Source of the DNA: Gemmatimonadaceae bacterium
Lineage (GTDB): Bacteria > Gemmatimonadota > Gemmatimonadetes > Gemmatimonadales > Gemmatimonadaceae
Length of the DNA: 64,000 nt
Reading direction: 5' to 3'
NCBI GenBank assembly: GCA_016720905.1
Contig: JADKJT010000002.1
Coordinates: 248,001-312,000 of the forward strand
In this document: positions 8,237-17,327 of the stretch, piece by piece
How positions within the stretch are numbered: the first letter of the stretch is position 1
Layout of the letters: every line of letters begins with the position of its first letter
The notes under the pieces: generated by a model
What the model saw: the letters and a program-made list of their open reading frames with translations, nothing else
Database searches by the model: none
What the model was told of the DNA's origin: nothing
Position numbers and translations under genes: made by a program

Positions 8237-11200
8237 TCAGTCCGGCATCGAGACGGTGGGTTGCCCGGCAGCCTTCCGTTTGGCGTTGAACGCGGCAATT
8301 CCGGCACGCGCCGCGCTCCATTCCGGCATCACCGCCGCGGCCTGCTTACGTGCCGCCGCACACGCGGCAATCTGTACCGCCGTCGGCGCAAAGTCGGCGG
8401 CCTGCATCCCCATCGCCGCCGCCAACAACATATTGCTGACGGTCTCCAGTGACGGTGCCTGCGCCGCACCACCGCCAGGTCCGCGACGACGACCGCGCGC
8501 CCGTTGCGGCGAGCCCGAGGGGGAGAGCGGCTCCAACTTCGCCTTCAGCGCATCCACATCGGCGCCGCCCAGTTTCTCCAGCTGCTGCATCACCCCGCGC
8601 GCCTGACCGAACGCTTGGTGGGCGTCCACCGCTCCGTTGTACATCTCCATCGACAGCGAGTTGAGCTGCGCGAGGCCGACCGCCGACGTCTTGAGGCGCG
8701 GGTCGAGCTTCAGCGTGATGGGTTGCGTGTACCGCTGCCCATCGACCGTCAATCGCACGGTATAGCTGCCCGCCGGCGCCCACGGGGCGTTGACCAACGG
8801 ATAGGTGTGGCGCGGCACGGCCCCCTGCGCTTCGTCGTCACCCACCGGCACGAGATCGAGCGGATCGACCGGATCGAGATGCAGGTCCCAACTGAAGCGG
8901 TGCATGCCCGACTTGGCCGAAACGACGATGGGCTGCGCGGGCCAATACAGCGGCAACCCGCAGAACGGCGCCGACGGCGTCTTCTGACACACCTTGTCGT
9001 AGGCGACCGGATCGAGCGCCGGATGCGGATTGAGCACCGAGTCCCGACTGGTGTACGTGCGCACCACGCGCCCGGCCGAATTCAGGATTTCCAACGACAC
9101 CGGTGCGCTGGCATCTTTGGCGAGGTAATAGTCGATGACACCACCCGGCAGCGGATTCTCACCGGCTGGCAATTCCGGTGGCCAGGGGGTCGGTTCGTTG
9201 GTGCCAAAGCGCACGCGCACCGCGGTGGCCGGCTTGAACAGATACGTCTTGCTGGCATTCTTTGCCGCAAGCGCCAACGCGGCCTGACGCAACGGCGTGA
9301 CGTTGTCGAGAATCCAGAAGCCGCGACCATGCGTGGCGGCGATCAGGTCGGAACACAGACACGTACTGTCGTCCTTGACCTGGATATCGCGCACCGAAAT
9401 GGGCGGCATGTCGTTTTTCAGCGACTGCCAGTGATCGCCGTCATCGAACGACACCCACACCTGCAAATCGGTCGCGGCATACAACAGCCCCTTCACCCGC
9501 GGATCTTCACGAATCGCGTTGGATACCGCGCCTGCCGCGATCCCGGTGTTGATTTCGGTCCAGGTCGCACCGCCATCATGCGTGCGATAGAAGTGCGGAT
9601 TGAGATCATCGAGTCGCAGCGTGTTGGCCGCAGCGTACGCCGTCTGCGAATCAAAGTGACCCGCCTCAATATTGAAAATACGAGTCCACGGCTTGATGCT
9701 GCCGGGCGTGACATTCTTCCACGAGGTGCCGCCGTTCATCGTGGTTTGAATGGTGCCGTCATCGGTGCCGGTCCAGATGATGCCGAGTGACCGCGGCGAG
9801 GCCGACAGCGCGGTGATGGCGCCCATGGGTCCCGGCGTGACGCTGCTGGCGTACTTGCCGGCGGTGGCGGGTACCGCCCATGTCTGACGCGTGAGGTCCG
9901 GGCTGATGCGCGTCCAGCTGTGGGCGCGATCGGTCGACTTCCACACCGCGTTGGACGCGTAGTACAGCGTGGTATTGTCAACCGGCGACCACAGGATGGG
10001 CATTGTACGCACATTGCGATTATAGCGCTCGCCCTTGGGGCCGATCTCGCTCATGTCCGGCCCCACTTGCGTGGTTTGCGCCGTGCGACGGTCGTACAAG
10101 GACACGCCACTGCGCTGACTGCCGAACACCTTGTCCGGATCCTTCGGATCGGACGCGGCAATGCCGTATTCCTGGATGTTGACCGGATGCCAATCGTGGA
10201 AGGAAATACGCCCGTCCATGGAACGACTATCCACGCACGCTGACCCCGAATCCTGCTGTCCACCGCACACGCGATACGGAAAGTTCATGTCGGTGGACAC
10301 ATGGTACATCGCCGCGGTGGGCTGGTTGTACCAGTTGCTCCAGCTGACACCGCGATTGGCCGACACCACACCACCCTGATCGGCCACGGCCAGAATGATG
10401 TCGGGATTGAGCGGGTTGATCCACGTCTTCTGGTAGTCATCGCCACCTGGTGCACCGCGAATGGCCGACCAATTCAATCCCGCGTCTTCGGTGCGCCAGA
10501 ACACGGTCGAGGAACTGTACACAACTTTTTCGTTGGTGGGATCAACCACAATGGTGGGCAGATCTCCGCCGCCGATGCGCGCCAGCGGACGCGGGTCGGG
10601 CGTGCCGCGCGCACCGGGCTCGGTGGCGTGCGCCACGACCTGCCAATGCTCACCGGCATCGGTGGACTTGTAGAAACCCACGGGCCCTGACGCGCCCGGC
10701 GGGCCGCTGGTGGCCGCGCCCGCGGCCATGGCGTAGAGCGTGCGCGGATTGCTGGGCGCCAGCGCGATGTTGGCCTGCAAGATGTTGGGCAGCCCGTCAG
10801 TGAGCGGCTTCCAGGTGGCACCGCCATCGATGGACTTGAAGATGCCGTTGCCACCACCACCAAACCCTTGGCCTTCAATGAAACTCTGCTGCTGTTGCCA
10901 CAGCGTGGCATAGACGATGTTCGGATTGGACGGATCGATCCGCACATCGTTGCCACTGGTGTACTCGTCCTTGTACAGCACGCGCTGGAACGACTTGCCG
11001 CCATCCAGCGAACGGAAGATGCCACGCTCGGTGTTCGGTCCGTACGGATGCCCCAACACCGCGACAAACAACCGATTGGCATCCTTGGGATCGACGTCGA
11101 TATGCGCGATCATCTGCGATTCGCGCAGACCCAGGTGCGTCCACGTCTTGCCGGCGTCGACGGACTTGTACATGCCGTCACCGACGGCGAGATCAGGCCG

Positions 11201-11524
11201 AATGATGCCGGCACCCGATCCGACGTAGATGGTTCTCGGATCGGACGGCGCCACCGCGATCGCGCCGATGGATCCCGTGGCCTGCTGATCGAAGATGGGC
11301 TCCCAGTTCGAGCCGTAATCAGTGGACCGCCACACGCCACCGTTATCAAAACCGATGTAAAACACACTCGGCTGCGTGGGAACGCCCGAGAGCGCGCGAG
11401 CGCGACCGGCGCGGAGTGGGCCGATCTGGCGCCAGTGCATGGCGGACCAGAGATCGGGGGTCTGGGCGTGGCTGACAACGGGCGCCGCAACCACTAGCGC
11501 AGCAAACAGGAACCGGCGAATCAC
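8237..11524 (-). CDS. Secreted BNR/VPS10-sortilin-like repeat protein
   Basis: A 1095-residue protein with a signal peptide (~1-20, VVSHAQ). It is built of many BNR/Asp-box-like propeller repeats of the type S.D.G.TW, for example RSTDYGSNWEPI, KSVDAGKTWTHLG, RSLDGGKSFQRV and KSIDGGATWKPL. It then has a non-propeller C-terminal part (~700-1095) with beta-sandwich segments and a helical region (MEMYNGAVDAHQAFGQ). This architecture matches the sortilin-type 'glycosyl hydrolase' proteins common in Gemmatimonadota, Acidobacteria and Bacteroidetes. The sialidase catalytic Arg triad cannot be assigned, so enzymatic activity is doubtful. Secreted; target unknown. Confidence 0.85.
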   Translation of the reverse strand: MIRRFLFAALVVAAPVVSHAQTPDLWSAMHWRQIGPLRAGRARALSGVPTQPSVFYIGFDNGGVWRSTDYGSNWEPIFDQQATGSIGAIAVAPSDPRTIYVGSGAGIIRPDLAVGDGMYKSVDAGKTWTHLGLRESQMIAHIDVDPKDANRLFVAVLGHPYGPNTERGIFRSLDGGKSFQRVLYKDEYTSGNDVRIDPSNPNIVYATLWQQQQSFIEGQGFGGGGNGIFKSIDGGATWKPLTDGLPNILQANIALAPSNPRTLYAMAAGAATSGPPGASGPVGFYKSTDAGEHWQVVAHATEPGARGTPDPRPLARIGGGDLPTIVVDPTNEKVVYSSSTVFWRTEDAGLNWSAIRGAPGGDDYQKTWINPLNPDIILAVADQGGVVSANRGVSWSNWYNQPTAAMYHVSTDMNFPYRVCGGQQDSGSACVDSRSMDGRISFHDWHPVNIQEYGIAASDPKDPDKVFGSQRSGVSLYDRRTAQTTQVGPDMSEIGPKGERYNRNVRTMPILWSPVDNTTLYYASNAVWKSTDRAHSWTRISPDLTRQTWAVPATAGKYASSVTPGPMGAITALSASPRSLGIIWTGTDDGTIQTTMNGGTSWKNVTPGSIKPWTRIFNIEAGHFDSQTAYAAANTLRLDDLNPHFYRTHDGGATWTEINTGIAAGAVSNAIREDPRVKGLLYAATDLQVWVSFDDGDHWQSLKNDMPPISVRDIQVKDDSTCLCSDLIAATHGRGFWILDNVTPLRQAALALAAKNASKTYLFKPATAVRVRFGTNEPTPWPPELPAGENPLPGGVIDYYLAKDASAPVSLEILNSAGRVVRTYTSRDSVLNPHPALDPVAYDKVCQKTPSAPFCGLPLYWPAQPIVVSAKSGMHRFSWDLHLDPVDPLDLVPVGDDEAQGAVPRHTYPLVNAPWAPAGSYTVRLTVDGQRYTQPITLKLDPRLKTSAVGLAQLNSLSMEMYNGAVDAHQAFGQARGVMQQLEKLGGADVDALKAKLEPLSPSGSPQRARGRRRGPGGGAAQAPSLETVSNMLLAAAMGMQAADFAPTAVQIAACAAARKQAAAVMPEWSAARAGIAAFNAKRKAAGQPTVSMPD

Positions 11525-11584
11525 TGGAAACTCCGAGGGCGGAAGGTTGGAGATAACCTACCGCCTCCATCCGCATTCGCGAGC

Positions 11585-11962
11585 CTACGGGTTCCGCGTC
11601 CCGGTAAACGTGGCCGTACCCTGTCCGGCCAGATCGACGACACCCTTCATGTTGTCTTTGTCGACCACGATCCCGATGAAGCGGAGCTCCACTTCCCCGC
11701 CCTTGAGCGCGAAGTTGATGGAATCCTTCTTGACGGTGCCTTCGATGGGGCGGAGACCCATGCGGGCGGATTCGTACGTGCCGGTGAGTTTTTCGCCTTC
11801 CTGCTTGAGGACGACGGCCGGGGTGCCGGTGCCGTTTTCCGTGACCACGGCAAAGGTCCACTTGCCGGTGACGTCAACCAGGATGCGCTGCGCGACCGCG
11901 GACACGGCGGTGAGTGCGGAAGCAACAATGGCGATGGCGGCGATGCGATGAGAGCGAGTCAT
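11585..11962 (-). CDS. Small secreted beta-rich protein, paralogue B
   Basis: A 125-residue protein with a signal peptide (~1-24, SAVAQ) and a short beta-barrel-like body: VTGKWTFAVV, VVLKQEGEKLTGTY, IEGTVKKDSINFAL, FTGTRNP. The start at 11962 begins the signal peptide. It is a paralogue of 7229-7615; the two flank the BNR/sortilin-like gene, and all lie on the minus strand. Function unknown. Confidence 0.7.
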   Translation of the reverse strand: MTRSHRIAAIAIVASALTAVSAVAQRILVDVTGKWTFAVVTENGTGTPAVVLKQEGEKLTGTYESARMGLRPIEGTVKKDSINFALKGGEVELRFIGIVVDKDNMKGVVDLAGQGTATFTGTRNP

Positions 11963-11992
11963 GGGATGGTGAGGAGAATGGGGGATGTTTGA

Positions 11993-12051
11993 ACCGCGAA
12001 GTGCGCCAAGTTCGCGAAGTACCACACATTCACCTTCGCGTCCTTTGCGGT
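11993..12051. repeat. Imperfect inverted repeat, ACCGCRAAG type
   Basis: The left arm (11993-12020) is a run of GCGAAGT-like units of about nine to ten bases beginning ACCGCGAAG. The right arm (12034-12051) reads CTTCGCGTCCTTTGCGGT, the reverse complement of an ACCGCAAAGGACGCGAAG version of the same unit. About 14 of 18 positions pair. It lies between two minus-strand genes. It resembles dispersed intergenic repeats I recall from several high-GC phyla, but I see only one copy here. Confidence 0.5.
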
Positions 12052-12075
12052 AGAAATGTTCTTGATCAGACGGCG

Positions 12076-13689
12076 TCAGTAACGCCAGCTCCTGAGATCC
12101 GCACCAGCCGGCGCCGAGCGTTCCATCTGCTTGACCATCTTGCCCATGAGTTCCGGCATCGGCGGCCCCCAGCAATGCGGCGCCATCGACTGGAATACGA
12201 TCTCGCCACTCCACTTGGGTGACGTGGTCTTGGACAAGAACTCGTCGATGAGCCGTACACCCATGTTGAGATAGTACGAGTCGGCATCGCCGACATAGAT
12301 GTTCAGCTTGTCGGCCAGCTTGGGCCCCAGCGTCCCCCACTTGGTTTCCAGCAAATAACGCAGGTCGTAGTGCTCTTTCCAGTACTGCGCCACCTGCTTG
12401 TCGATGACACCGGTGCGCTTGTCCCAGATGGGTGTCGGGAAACCATCGGCCGACACGGGACCGTACGTGGCCTCCCAGATATCCCACTGCCCGCCGGAAC
12501 GCGACTTGGTGCCGGACACCAACTCAAACCAGTTCTCGTCCTTCATCATCGCCGTGATGTTGCCGTCGGGTTTCCGCTGTGTGGGGCGATCGATCTTCGA
12601 CCAGTCACGCTGCAGCCAGTAGGCATTGGTGTCGGCGTACACGTTCACAATCTGGTGGTACCGAAAATCCACCGCATCAGGGCACAGCGACCACACGCCG
12701 CCGTAGAAGTCGGGATAGAACACCTGGTGCGCCAGCGAGATCCATCCGCCCGTGGACCCGCCGGTCAGCAATCGCGCCCATGGTTGCCCGATCACCCGGA
12801 ACTTCGATTCCACGGCGGGAATCAATTCCTGCATGATCGCATCGCCGTAGGGTCCGTTGTTCGCCGAATTGACGCCGTATGAATCATCGTAGAACGGCGA
12901 CGGATGCTGCAGCGTGACGATGATCATCCGCGGTGTGCCATCCGCATTCCAGTACGGACTGGTCCCCACCTGCGGAGCGCGCAGCGAAAAATGCCCGTGG
13001 CTGTACACCACCGGATAGTGCGCCTCCGGATGCCTGTCATAGTCCTTGGGCAGCAACACGACCGCGCCAAGATAGATGGGATGGCCCCACCACTTGGTGA
13101 GGATCGTGCTCTGGATCTTCAGACGCTTGACCGTCTCGGTTTCGGCCGGCACCACCACGGGCGGAATCACTTTGTCAGCGACCAGCTTGATGGCCCGGGT
13201 CGACACCGGATCGAACGTGATCTTGACGGGATCGCCGAACAGATTGCCCGGTGAGCGGCGCCAGTTCTGTCCTTCCCACTGGTCCATATGCGCCCAGATG
13301 GTCTTGCCGTCGGCCCGCGCGAACTTCGTGTAGACATTGATGAACGGCTGCACCCAGTACTCGCCGGGCGGGATGTCCCGCAGGCTCTGCACCGGGTGAC
13401 CGAAGGTCGACGTGTCAATCAGCGCGGCCTTCCCCGCTGCGAGGTTGCTGATATCCACCGCGTAGATCGGCACACCGTTTTCGCCGGCCTGCGCGATCGG
13501 TCCGCGATCCGGCGTGGCGACACGGCTCAACGCCACGTACGCGCGACCGGTAATGGGCTGGGGATGAGCCGCCGCACTGAAGGCAATTTCGAAGCGCGAA
13601 CCCGGTTGCGCGACGACGGTCGATGTCGCGGCGACACTGAGCGACGCGACGCACAGCACCAGGAAACGGGTGAATGAACAACGGGTCAT
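12076..13689 (-). CDS. Secreted alpha/beta-hydrolase, esterase D-like
   Basis: A 537-residue protein with a signal peptide (~1-27, STVVAQ). An N-terminal beta-sandwich-like domain (~30-180) precedes an esterase domain of the enterochelin-esterase/esterase D type. The nucleophile elbow is TGGSTGGW (Ser ~312). The late APHCWG probably supplies the catalytic His and GDADSYY the acid. Such proteins hydrolyse esters of peptides, siderophores or sugars; the substrate cannot be fixed. Start at 13689 (MTRCSF) gives the best signal peptide. It is followed by the small secreted protein at 11585-11962. Confidence 0.75.
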   Translation of the reverse strand: MTRCSFTRFLVLCVASLSVAATSTVVAQPGSRFEIAFSAAAHPQPITGRAYVALSRVATPDRGPIAQAGENGVPIYAVDISNLAAGKAALIDTSTFGHPVQSLRDIPPGEYWVQPFINVYTKFARADGKTIWAHMDQWEGQNWRRSPGNLFGDPVKITFDPVSTRAIKLVADKVIPPVVVPAETETVKRLKIQSTILTKWWGHPIYLGAVVLLPKDYDRHPEAHYPVVYSHGHFSLRAPQVGTSPYWNADGTPRMIIVTLQHPSPFYDDSYGVNSANNGPYGDAIMQELIPAVESKFRVIGQPWARLLTGGSTGGWISLAHQVFYPDFYGGVWSLCPDAVDFRYHQIVNVYADTNAYWLQRDWSKIDRPTQRKPDGNITAMMKDENWFELVSGTKSRSGGQWDIWEATYGPVSADGFPTPIWDKRTGVIDKQVAQYWKEHYDLRYLLETKWGTLGPKLADKLNIYVGDADSYYLNMGVRLIDEFLSKTTSPKWSGEIVFQSMAPHCWGPPMPELMGKMVKQMERSAPAGADLRSWRY

Positions 13690-13737
13690 GCCGACGGTGC
13701 TCCGCGCGCAGGGATTCGGGAGAATCAACCCTGAATT

Positions 13738-14919
13738 CTACTCGGCCCGTCGGCGACGCGCAGCGAGATGCCACACGACGGTTCCAGCAACCAGCGCCAC
13801 CGCATAGCCATACGGCGCAAACGCCGCCGTCACGCCGCAGGCCACCGCCAGGGCAAACGCCCACCGTTGCGGCAACATATCGCGCACCAGCAGCAGAATG
13901 GACACCGCTTCCACCAGCAACAACACGCCGAGGATCGGCCCCGGAAACAGCCGTTGAAACGCGGCCGGGTCGCCCAGCAGAAACAGTCCGGCCAGCAGCA
14001 GGAAGGCGCCGTAGATCACGACGCTGCCACCGGTACGCGCGCCGAACGCATAGTGCCCCACCATCCCTCCCGAGCCGTGACATACCGGGAGTCCGCCAAG
14101 GGGTGCGGCCACCAGATTCATCATGGCATAGGTGGTGCCGATACGTCGGACCGTGAGTGGTGCACGGTCGGGAAAGAGATCCCCCACCACCTGCCGCGTG
14201 GCCAGTACGGAATTCCCCAGGGAGAGCGCCAGCTGTGGCAACGCCAACAGCAGCGACGCACGGGCGAACTCGTTGCCCGTGGGCCATCGTGCGGGCAGTT
14301 GTGGCCACCGGAACCCGAACGGCAACGCCACCGCGCTTGGCCACTGAAAGGCCGCATAAACCAATCCCAGGCCAATCACCACAAGAGCGGCCGGCACCTT
14401 GTGATTGTCTCGAAGCGCCAGCACGATCACCACGGCAGCCGCCGCCAACATCAGGCCGCGCTGGCCGTCTGCCGGAATGAACCGCGTCAGCGCCAACGTA
14501 CCAAGCTGCAGACCCAGTCCCACCTGAATGCCGCGCACCACCGCCTTGGGGACGGTGCGGGCAATCCATTCCAGCGCCCCGCTGTTGGCGAGCACCAGCA
14601 TCACCACGCCGACAATCAGCCCGCCCGCCGCCAGCAACGGTGGCGCGAGCTTGGTGCTGATGGCAATCGCCGCCATGGCCTTGAGTGGCTGCACCGGCAT
14701 GGGCAATCGATAGGCGAGTCCGGACAACACCTGCAGCAGGCCAAACATCACGAAGGTCGTGGTGGGATCCATCCCCGTCGCCACCACCACCCCCACCAGC
14801 AATGGCAGGTCCGTCCCCAGATCACCGAAGGCGCCGGCAAACTCGCGTCGATTGAACTGGAGCGCCGGCAGGCTGCGTTCGGCGACGCTATGGGGCATCT
14901 CGAGTGACGGAACGGACAT
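13738..14919 (-). CDS. MOT1/SulP-like molybdate or sulfate transporter
   Basis: A 393-residue integral membrane protein with about ten hydrophobic helices. The N-terminal signature REFAGAFGDLGTDLPLLVGV and the later GGLPVCHGSGGMVGHYAFGARTGG match the MOT1 family of molybdate transporters (a SulP relative without the STAS domain). No STAS domain follows. It likely imports molybdate or sulfate across the inner membrane. Divergently transcribed from the ABC exporter genes, with 49 bp between the starts. Confidence 0.8.
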   Translation of the reverse strand: MSVPSLEMPHSVAERSLPALQFNRREFAGAFGDLGTDLPLLVGVVVATGMDPTTTFVMFGLLQVLSGLAYRLPMPVQPLKAMAAIAISTKLAPPLLAAGGLIVGVVMLVLANSGALEWIARTVPKAVVRGIQVGLGLQLGTLALTRFIPADGQRGLMLAAAAVVIVLALRDNHKVPAALVVIGLGLVYAAFQWPSAVALPFGFRWPQLPARWPTGNEFARASLLLALPQLALSLGNSVLATRQVVGDLFPDRAPLTVRRIGTTYAMMNLVAAPLGGLPVCHGSGGMVGHYAFGARTGGSVVIYGAFLLLAGLFLLGDPAAFQRLFPGPILGVLLLVEAVSILLLVRDMLPQRWAFALAVACGVTAAFAPYGYAVALVAGTVVWHLAARRRRAE

Positions 14920-14968
14920 GCGGGAAATATGCCTGCCGATTCACTGCGCGCACCTGCATCTTTCTCCG

Positions 14969-15934
14969 ATGTCCACTTCCGCCATCGAAATACAGGGGAT
15001 CGTCAAGCGCTACGACCATCATGTCGCCGTGCGATCCCTGTCGCTCACCGTGCCGCGCGGCGCCGTCTATGGCCTGCTGGGTCCCAACGGAGCCGGCAAG
15101 ACCACGACCATCCGGATGATGCTCAACATCATCGCACCCGATGAGGGCACCATTCGCGTGCTGGGTGTTCCGCACGACGACCCGTCGCTGGTCGATCGCG
15201 TGGGCTACCTCCCCGAGGAACGCGGACTCTATCGCAAGATGCAGGTACGCCGCGTGCTCAGGTTTCTTGGCGAACTGAAGGGACTGGGCGGCAAGGAACT
15301 CGATCGACGCATCGACATGTGGCTGGAACGCCTCTCGCTGAAGACGGCCACGGAAGACTGGGGTGCCAGCAAGGTCGATGAACTCTCCCGCGGCATGCAG
15401 CAGAAAGTGCAGTTCATCGGTGCCCTGCTCCACGACCCGGAGCTGGTGATTCTGGACGAACCGTTCTCCGGACTCGATCCGATCAATGCGCAGGCACTCA
15501 AGGACACGGTTGTGGACCTCAAGAAGCGCGGCCGCACGGTGATTTTCAGCACGCACATCATGGACAACGCCGAACGCATGTGCGATTCGGTGTGCATCAT
15601 CGCCAACGGCGAAAAGGTGCTGGACGGCGGTGTGGCGGAAGTGCGCGAGGCGCACGGTGCGCGCATGATTGCCTTGGGGTTGGACGGCGCGCCGTCCGCT
15701 GCGGTCGAGGCGGTTCTGCGCGATCCGCGTTTGGTTGCGCGCGTGGACGACTCCAATCGGTATCTGGAGCTGGAGATGGCGGCGGGCGCCAAGGCACCTG
15801 AGGTGCTGAGCGCGCTGGTCGCGGCCGGTGCGTCCATCGAACGATTCGAACTGGTACGTCCTTCACTGCACAGGATTTTCCTGGAGAAGGTCGGTGCCAC
15901 TCACGTTGACGCGGGGATGAGCGGCCATGGGTAA
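14969..15934 (+). CDS. ABC transporter ATP-binding protein, NatA-like
   Basis: A 321-residue ABC ATPase. Walker A GPNGAGKTTT (~36-45), signature LSRGMQQKVQF, Walker B LVILDEPFSGLDP and the H-loop STH are all present. The C-terminal ~80 residues form the DUF4162-type extension seen in NatA/YhaQ exporters. The start at 14969 (MSTSAIEIQG) was chosen because the ABC fold begins there; upstream in-frame codons lie inside the divergent transporter gene. Overlaps the permease gene by eight bases, so the two form one exporter, possibly for sodium or an antibiotic-like compound. Confidence 0.9.
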   Translation: MSTSAIEIQGIVKRYDHHVAVRSLSLTVPRGAVYGLLGPNGAGKTTTIRMMLNIIAPDEGTIRVLGVPHDDPSLVDRVGYLPEERGLYRKMQVRRVLRFLGELKGLGGKELDRRIDMWLERLSLKTATEDWGASKVDELSRGMQQKVQFIGALLHDPELVILDEPFSGLDPINAQALKDTVVDLKKRGRTVIFSTHIMDNAERMCDSVCIIANGEKVLDGGVAEVREAHGARMIALGLDGAPSAAVEAVLRDPRLVARVDDSNRYLELEMAAGAKAPEVLSALVAAGASIERFELVRPSLHRIFLEKVGATHVDAGMSGHG

Positions 15935-17213
15935 GCTGATGGCGGTCATCCGCCGCGAGTATGTCGAGCGCATCCGCAGCCGGTGGTTCCTGATTGCGAC
16001 GGTGTTCGGACCGGTGTTCTTTGGCGCGCTGATGTTCCTGCCGGCCCTCATCGCGTCACGCGACAAGGGGGCGGCGGACTCCTCGCACATTGTGATCATC
16101 GATGCGACCGGTGCCGGGTTGGGCGAACGCGTGTCAGCGCGACTCGCCGGGGGCATCAGCGGCGGTGGCGGCGCCACGCCGCGCGTCATCGTCGTCCCTG
16201 CCGACAGCATCGCACCGGCCGAAGCGCTTGCCACCGGCGAGGTGATGCGCGAAGCGGTAAAGGGTTACCTCATTCTCGACTCGTTGTCGCTGGCCGGACG
16301 GAAGGCACGGTACGCGGGCAGCAATACCACGGCGCTGTTCGACATGCAGAAGCTCGAACGCGCCGTGCAGCACGAAGTGCTGGCGCTTCGCATGCAGACA
16401 CTGGGCATCGACCCGGACGTCGGTCGGCAGCTGACGGAAATCAACATGAACGTGGCCACTGAACGGCTCACCAAGCAGGGCCGTGGCGGTTCAGGTCAGT
16501 TGAATATCTTCTTTGGTCTTGCCGTGGCCATGCTGCTGTACATGACGATCTTCATTTACGGCCTCAACGTCCTGCGCGGTGTGCTGGAGGAGAAGCAGAC
16601 ACGGGTGGCCGAGGTGGTCATCTCCAGCGTTTCGGCCTCCAAACTGCTGGCCGGCAAGGTGCTCGGTGTGGGCGGCGTCGGGCTGACACAACTGCTGCTG
16701 TGGTTGTCCATGAGCTTCATGATGTACAAGGTCCGCGCCCCGATTCTCGCCAAGTTTGGCGCGGCCTCCGCGCCCATCACGTTGCCCAACATGTCCTGGG
16801 GCACCGGGGCGATTCTCGTCGCGTTCTTTGTGCTGGGATTCATGCTGTACGCCGGACTGTTCGCGGGCGTCGGCGCCACGGTCAACAGCGAGCAGGAAGC
16901 GCAGCAGGCGCAAATGCCCGTCGTGCTGCTGCTGGTCAGCAGCATCATGTTTGCCCAGAACATCCTGCTACAGCCCGACAGCACCCTGTCGCGCGTGCTG
17001 AGCATGCTGCCGTTCAGCGCGCCCATCGTGATGCCGCTGCGCATGACGGTCGCCCCCGTGGCCAACAGCGAAATCGCCATCGCGCTGCTCTCGGTGGCAC
17101 TGGGCGCGTGGGCCGCCGTGTGGCTGGCGTCGCGCATCTATCGCGTGGGGCTGCTTATGTATGGCAAGCGCCCCAGCATTGGGGAAGTGCTGCGCTGGGT
17201 GAAGCAGCGCTGA
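15927..17213 (+). CDS. ABC-2 type permease, NatB-like
   Basis: A 428-residue ABC-2 permease. One N-terminal helix (RSRWFLIATVFGPVFFGALMF, ~18-38) is followed by a ~140-residue periplasmic domain and then five or six helices from ~182 onward. The motif GVLEEKQTRVAEVVISSVSA is the characteristic coupling helix of NatB/YhaP-type permeases. Partner of the ATPase immediately upstream. It ends seven bases before a GGGAGAC palindromic repeat. Confidence 0.9.
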   Translation: MGKLMAVIRREYVERIRSRWFLIATVFGPVFFGALMFLPALIASRDKGAADSSHIVIIDATGAGLGERVSARLAGGISGGGGATPRVIVVPADSIAPAEALATGEVMREAVKGYLILDSLSLAGRKARYAGSNTTALFDMQKLERAVQHEVLALRMQTLGIDPDVGRQLTEINMNVATERLTKQGRGGSGQLNIFFGLAVAMLLYMTIFIYGLNVLRGVLEEKQTRVAEVVISSVSASKLLAGKVLGVGGVGLTQLLLWLSMSFMMYKVRAPILAKFGAASAPITLPNMSWGTGAILVAFFVLGFMLYAGLFAGVGATVNSEQEAQQAQMPVVLLLVSSIMFAQNILLQPDSTLSRVLSMLPFSAPIVMPLRMTVAPVANSEIAIALLSVALGAWAAVWLASRIYRVGLLMYGKRPSIGEVLRWVKQR

Positions 17214-17219
17214 GGAGAG

Positions 17220-17327
17220 AGACGGGAGACGGGAGACGTCCAGTCGGGTAGCTCAGTAACAGAGCATCAGGTACATCGCCGTGTCAGACCGGATGTCTCC
17301 CGTCTCCCGTCTCCCGTCTCCCGTCTT
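17220..17327. repeat. GGGAGAC palindromic repeat, copy 2
   Basis: Left arm GACGGGAGACGGGAGACGTCC (from 17220), about 50 bp of spacer, then right arm CCGGAT followed by four GTCTCCC heptamers (17295-17322) and GTCTT. The centre shows the family core GACGTCCAGTCG...CCGGATGTC. The right arm is the last 13 codons of the minus-strand kinase gene. It lies between that gene and the convergent permease gene. Confidence 0.9.

Noticed and set aside
17243..17290. A tRNA D-arm-like stretch (GGGTAGCTCAGTAACAGAGC) in the spacer of repeat copy 2
   Set aside because: No matching acceptor stem, anticodon arm or T-loop (GTTCGA) follows; only about 20 bases fit, so it is at most a remnant or chance.
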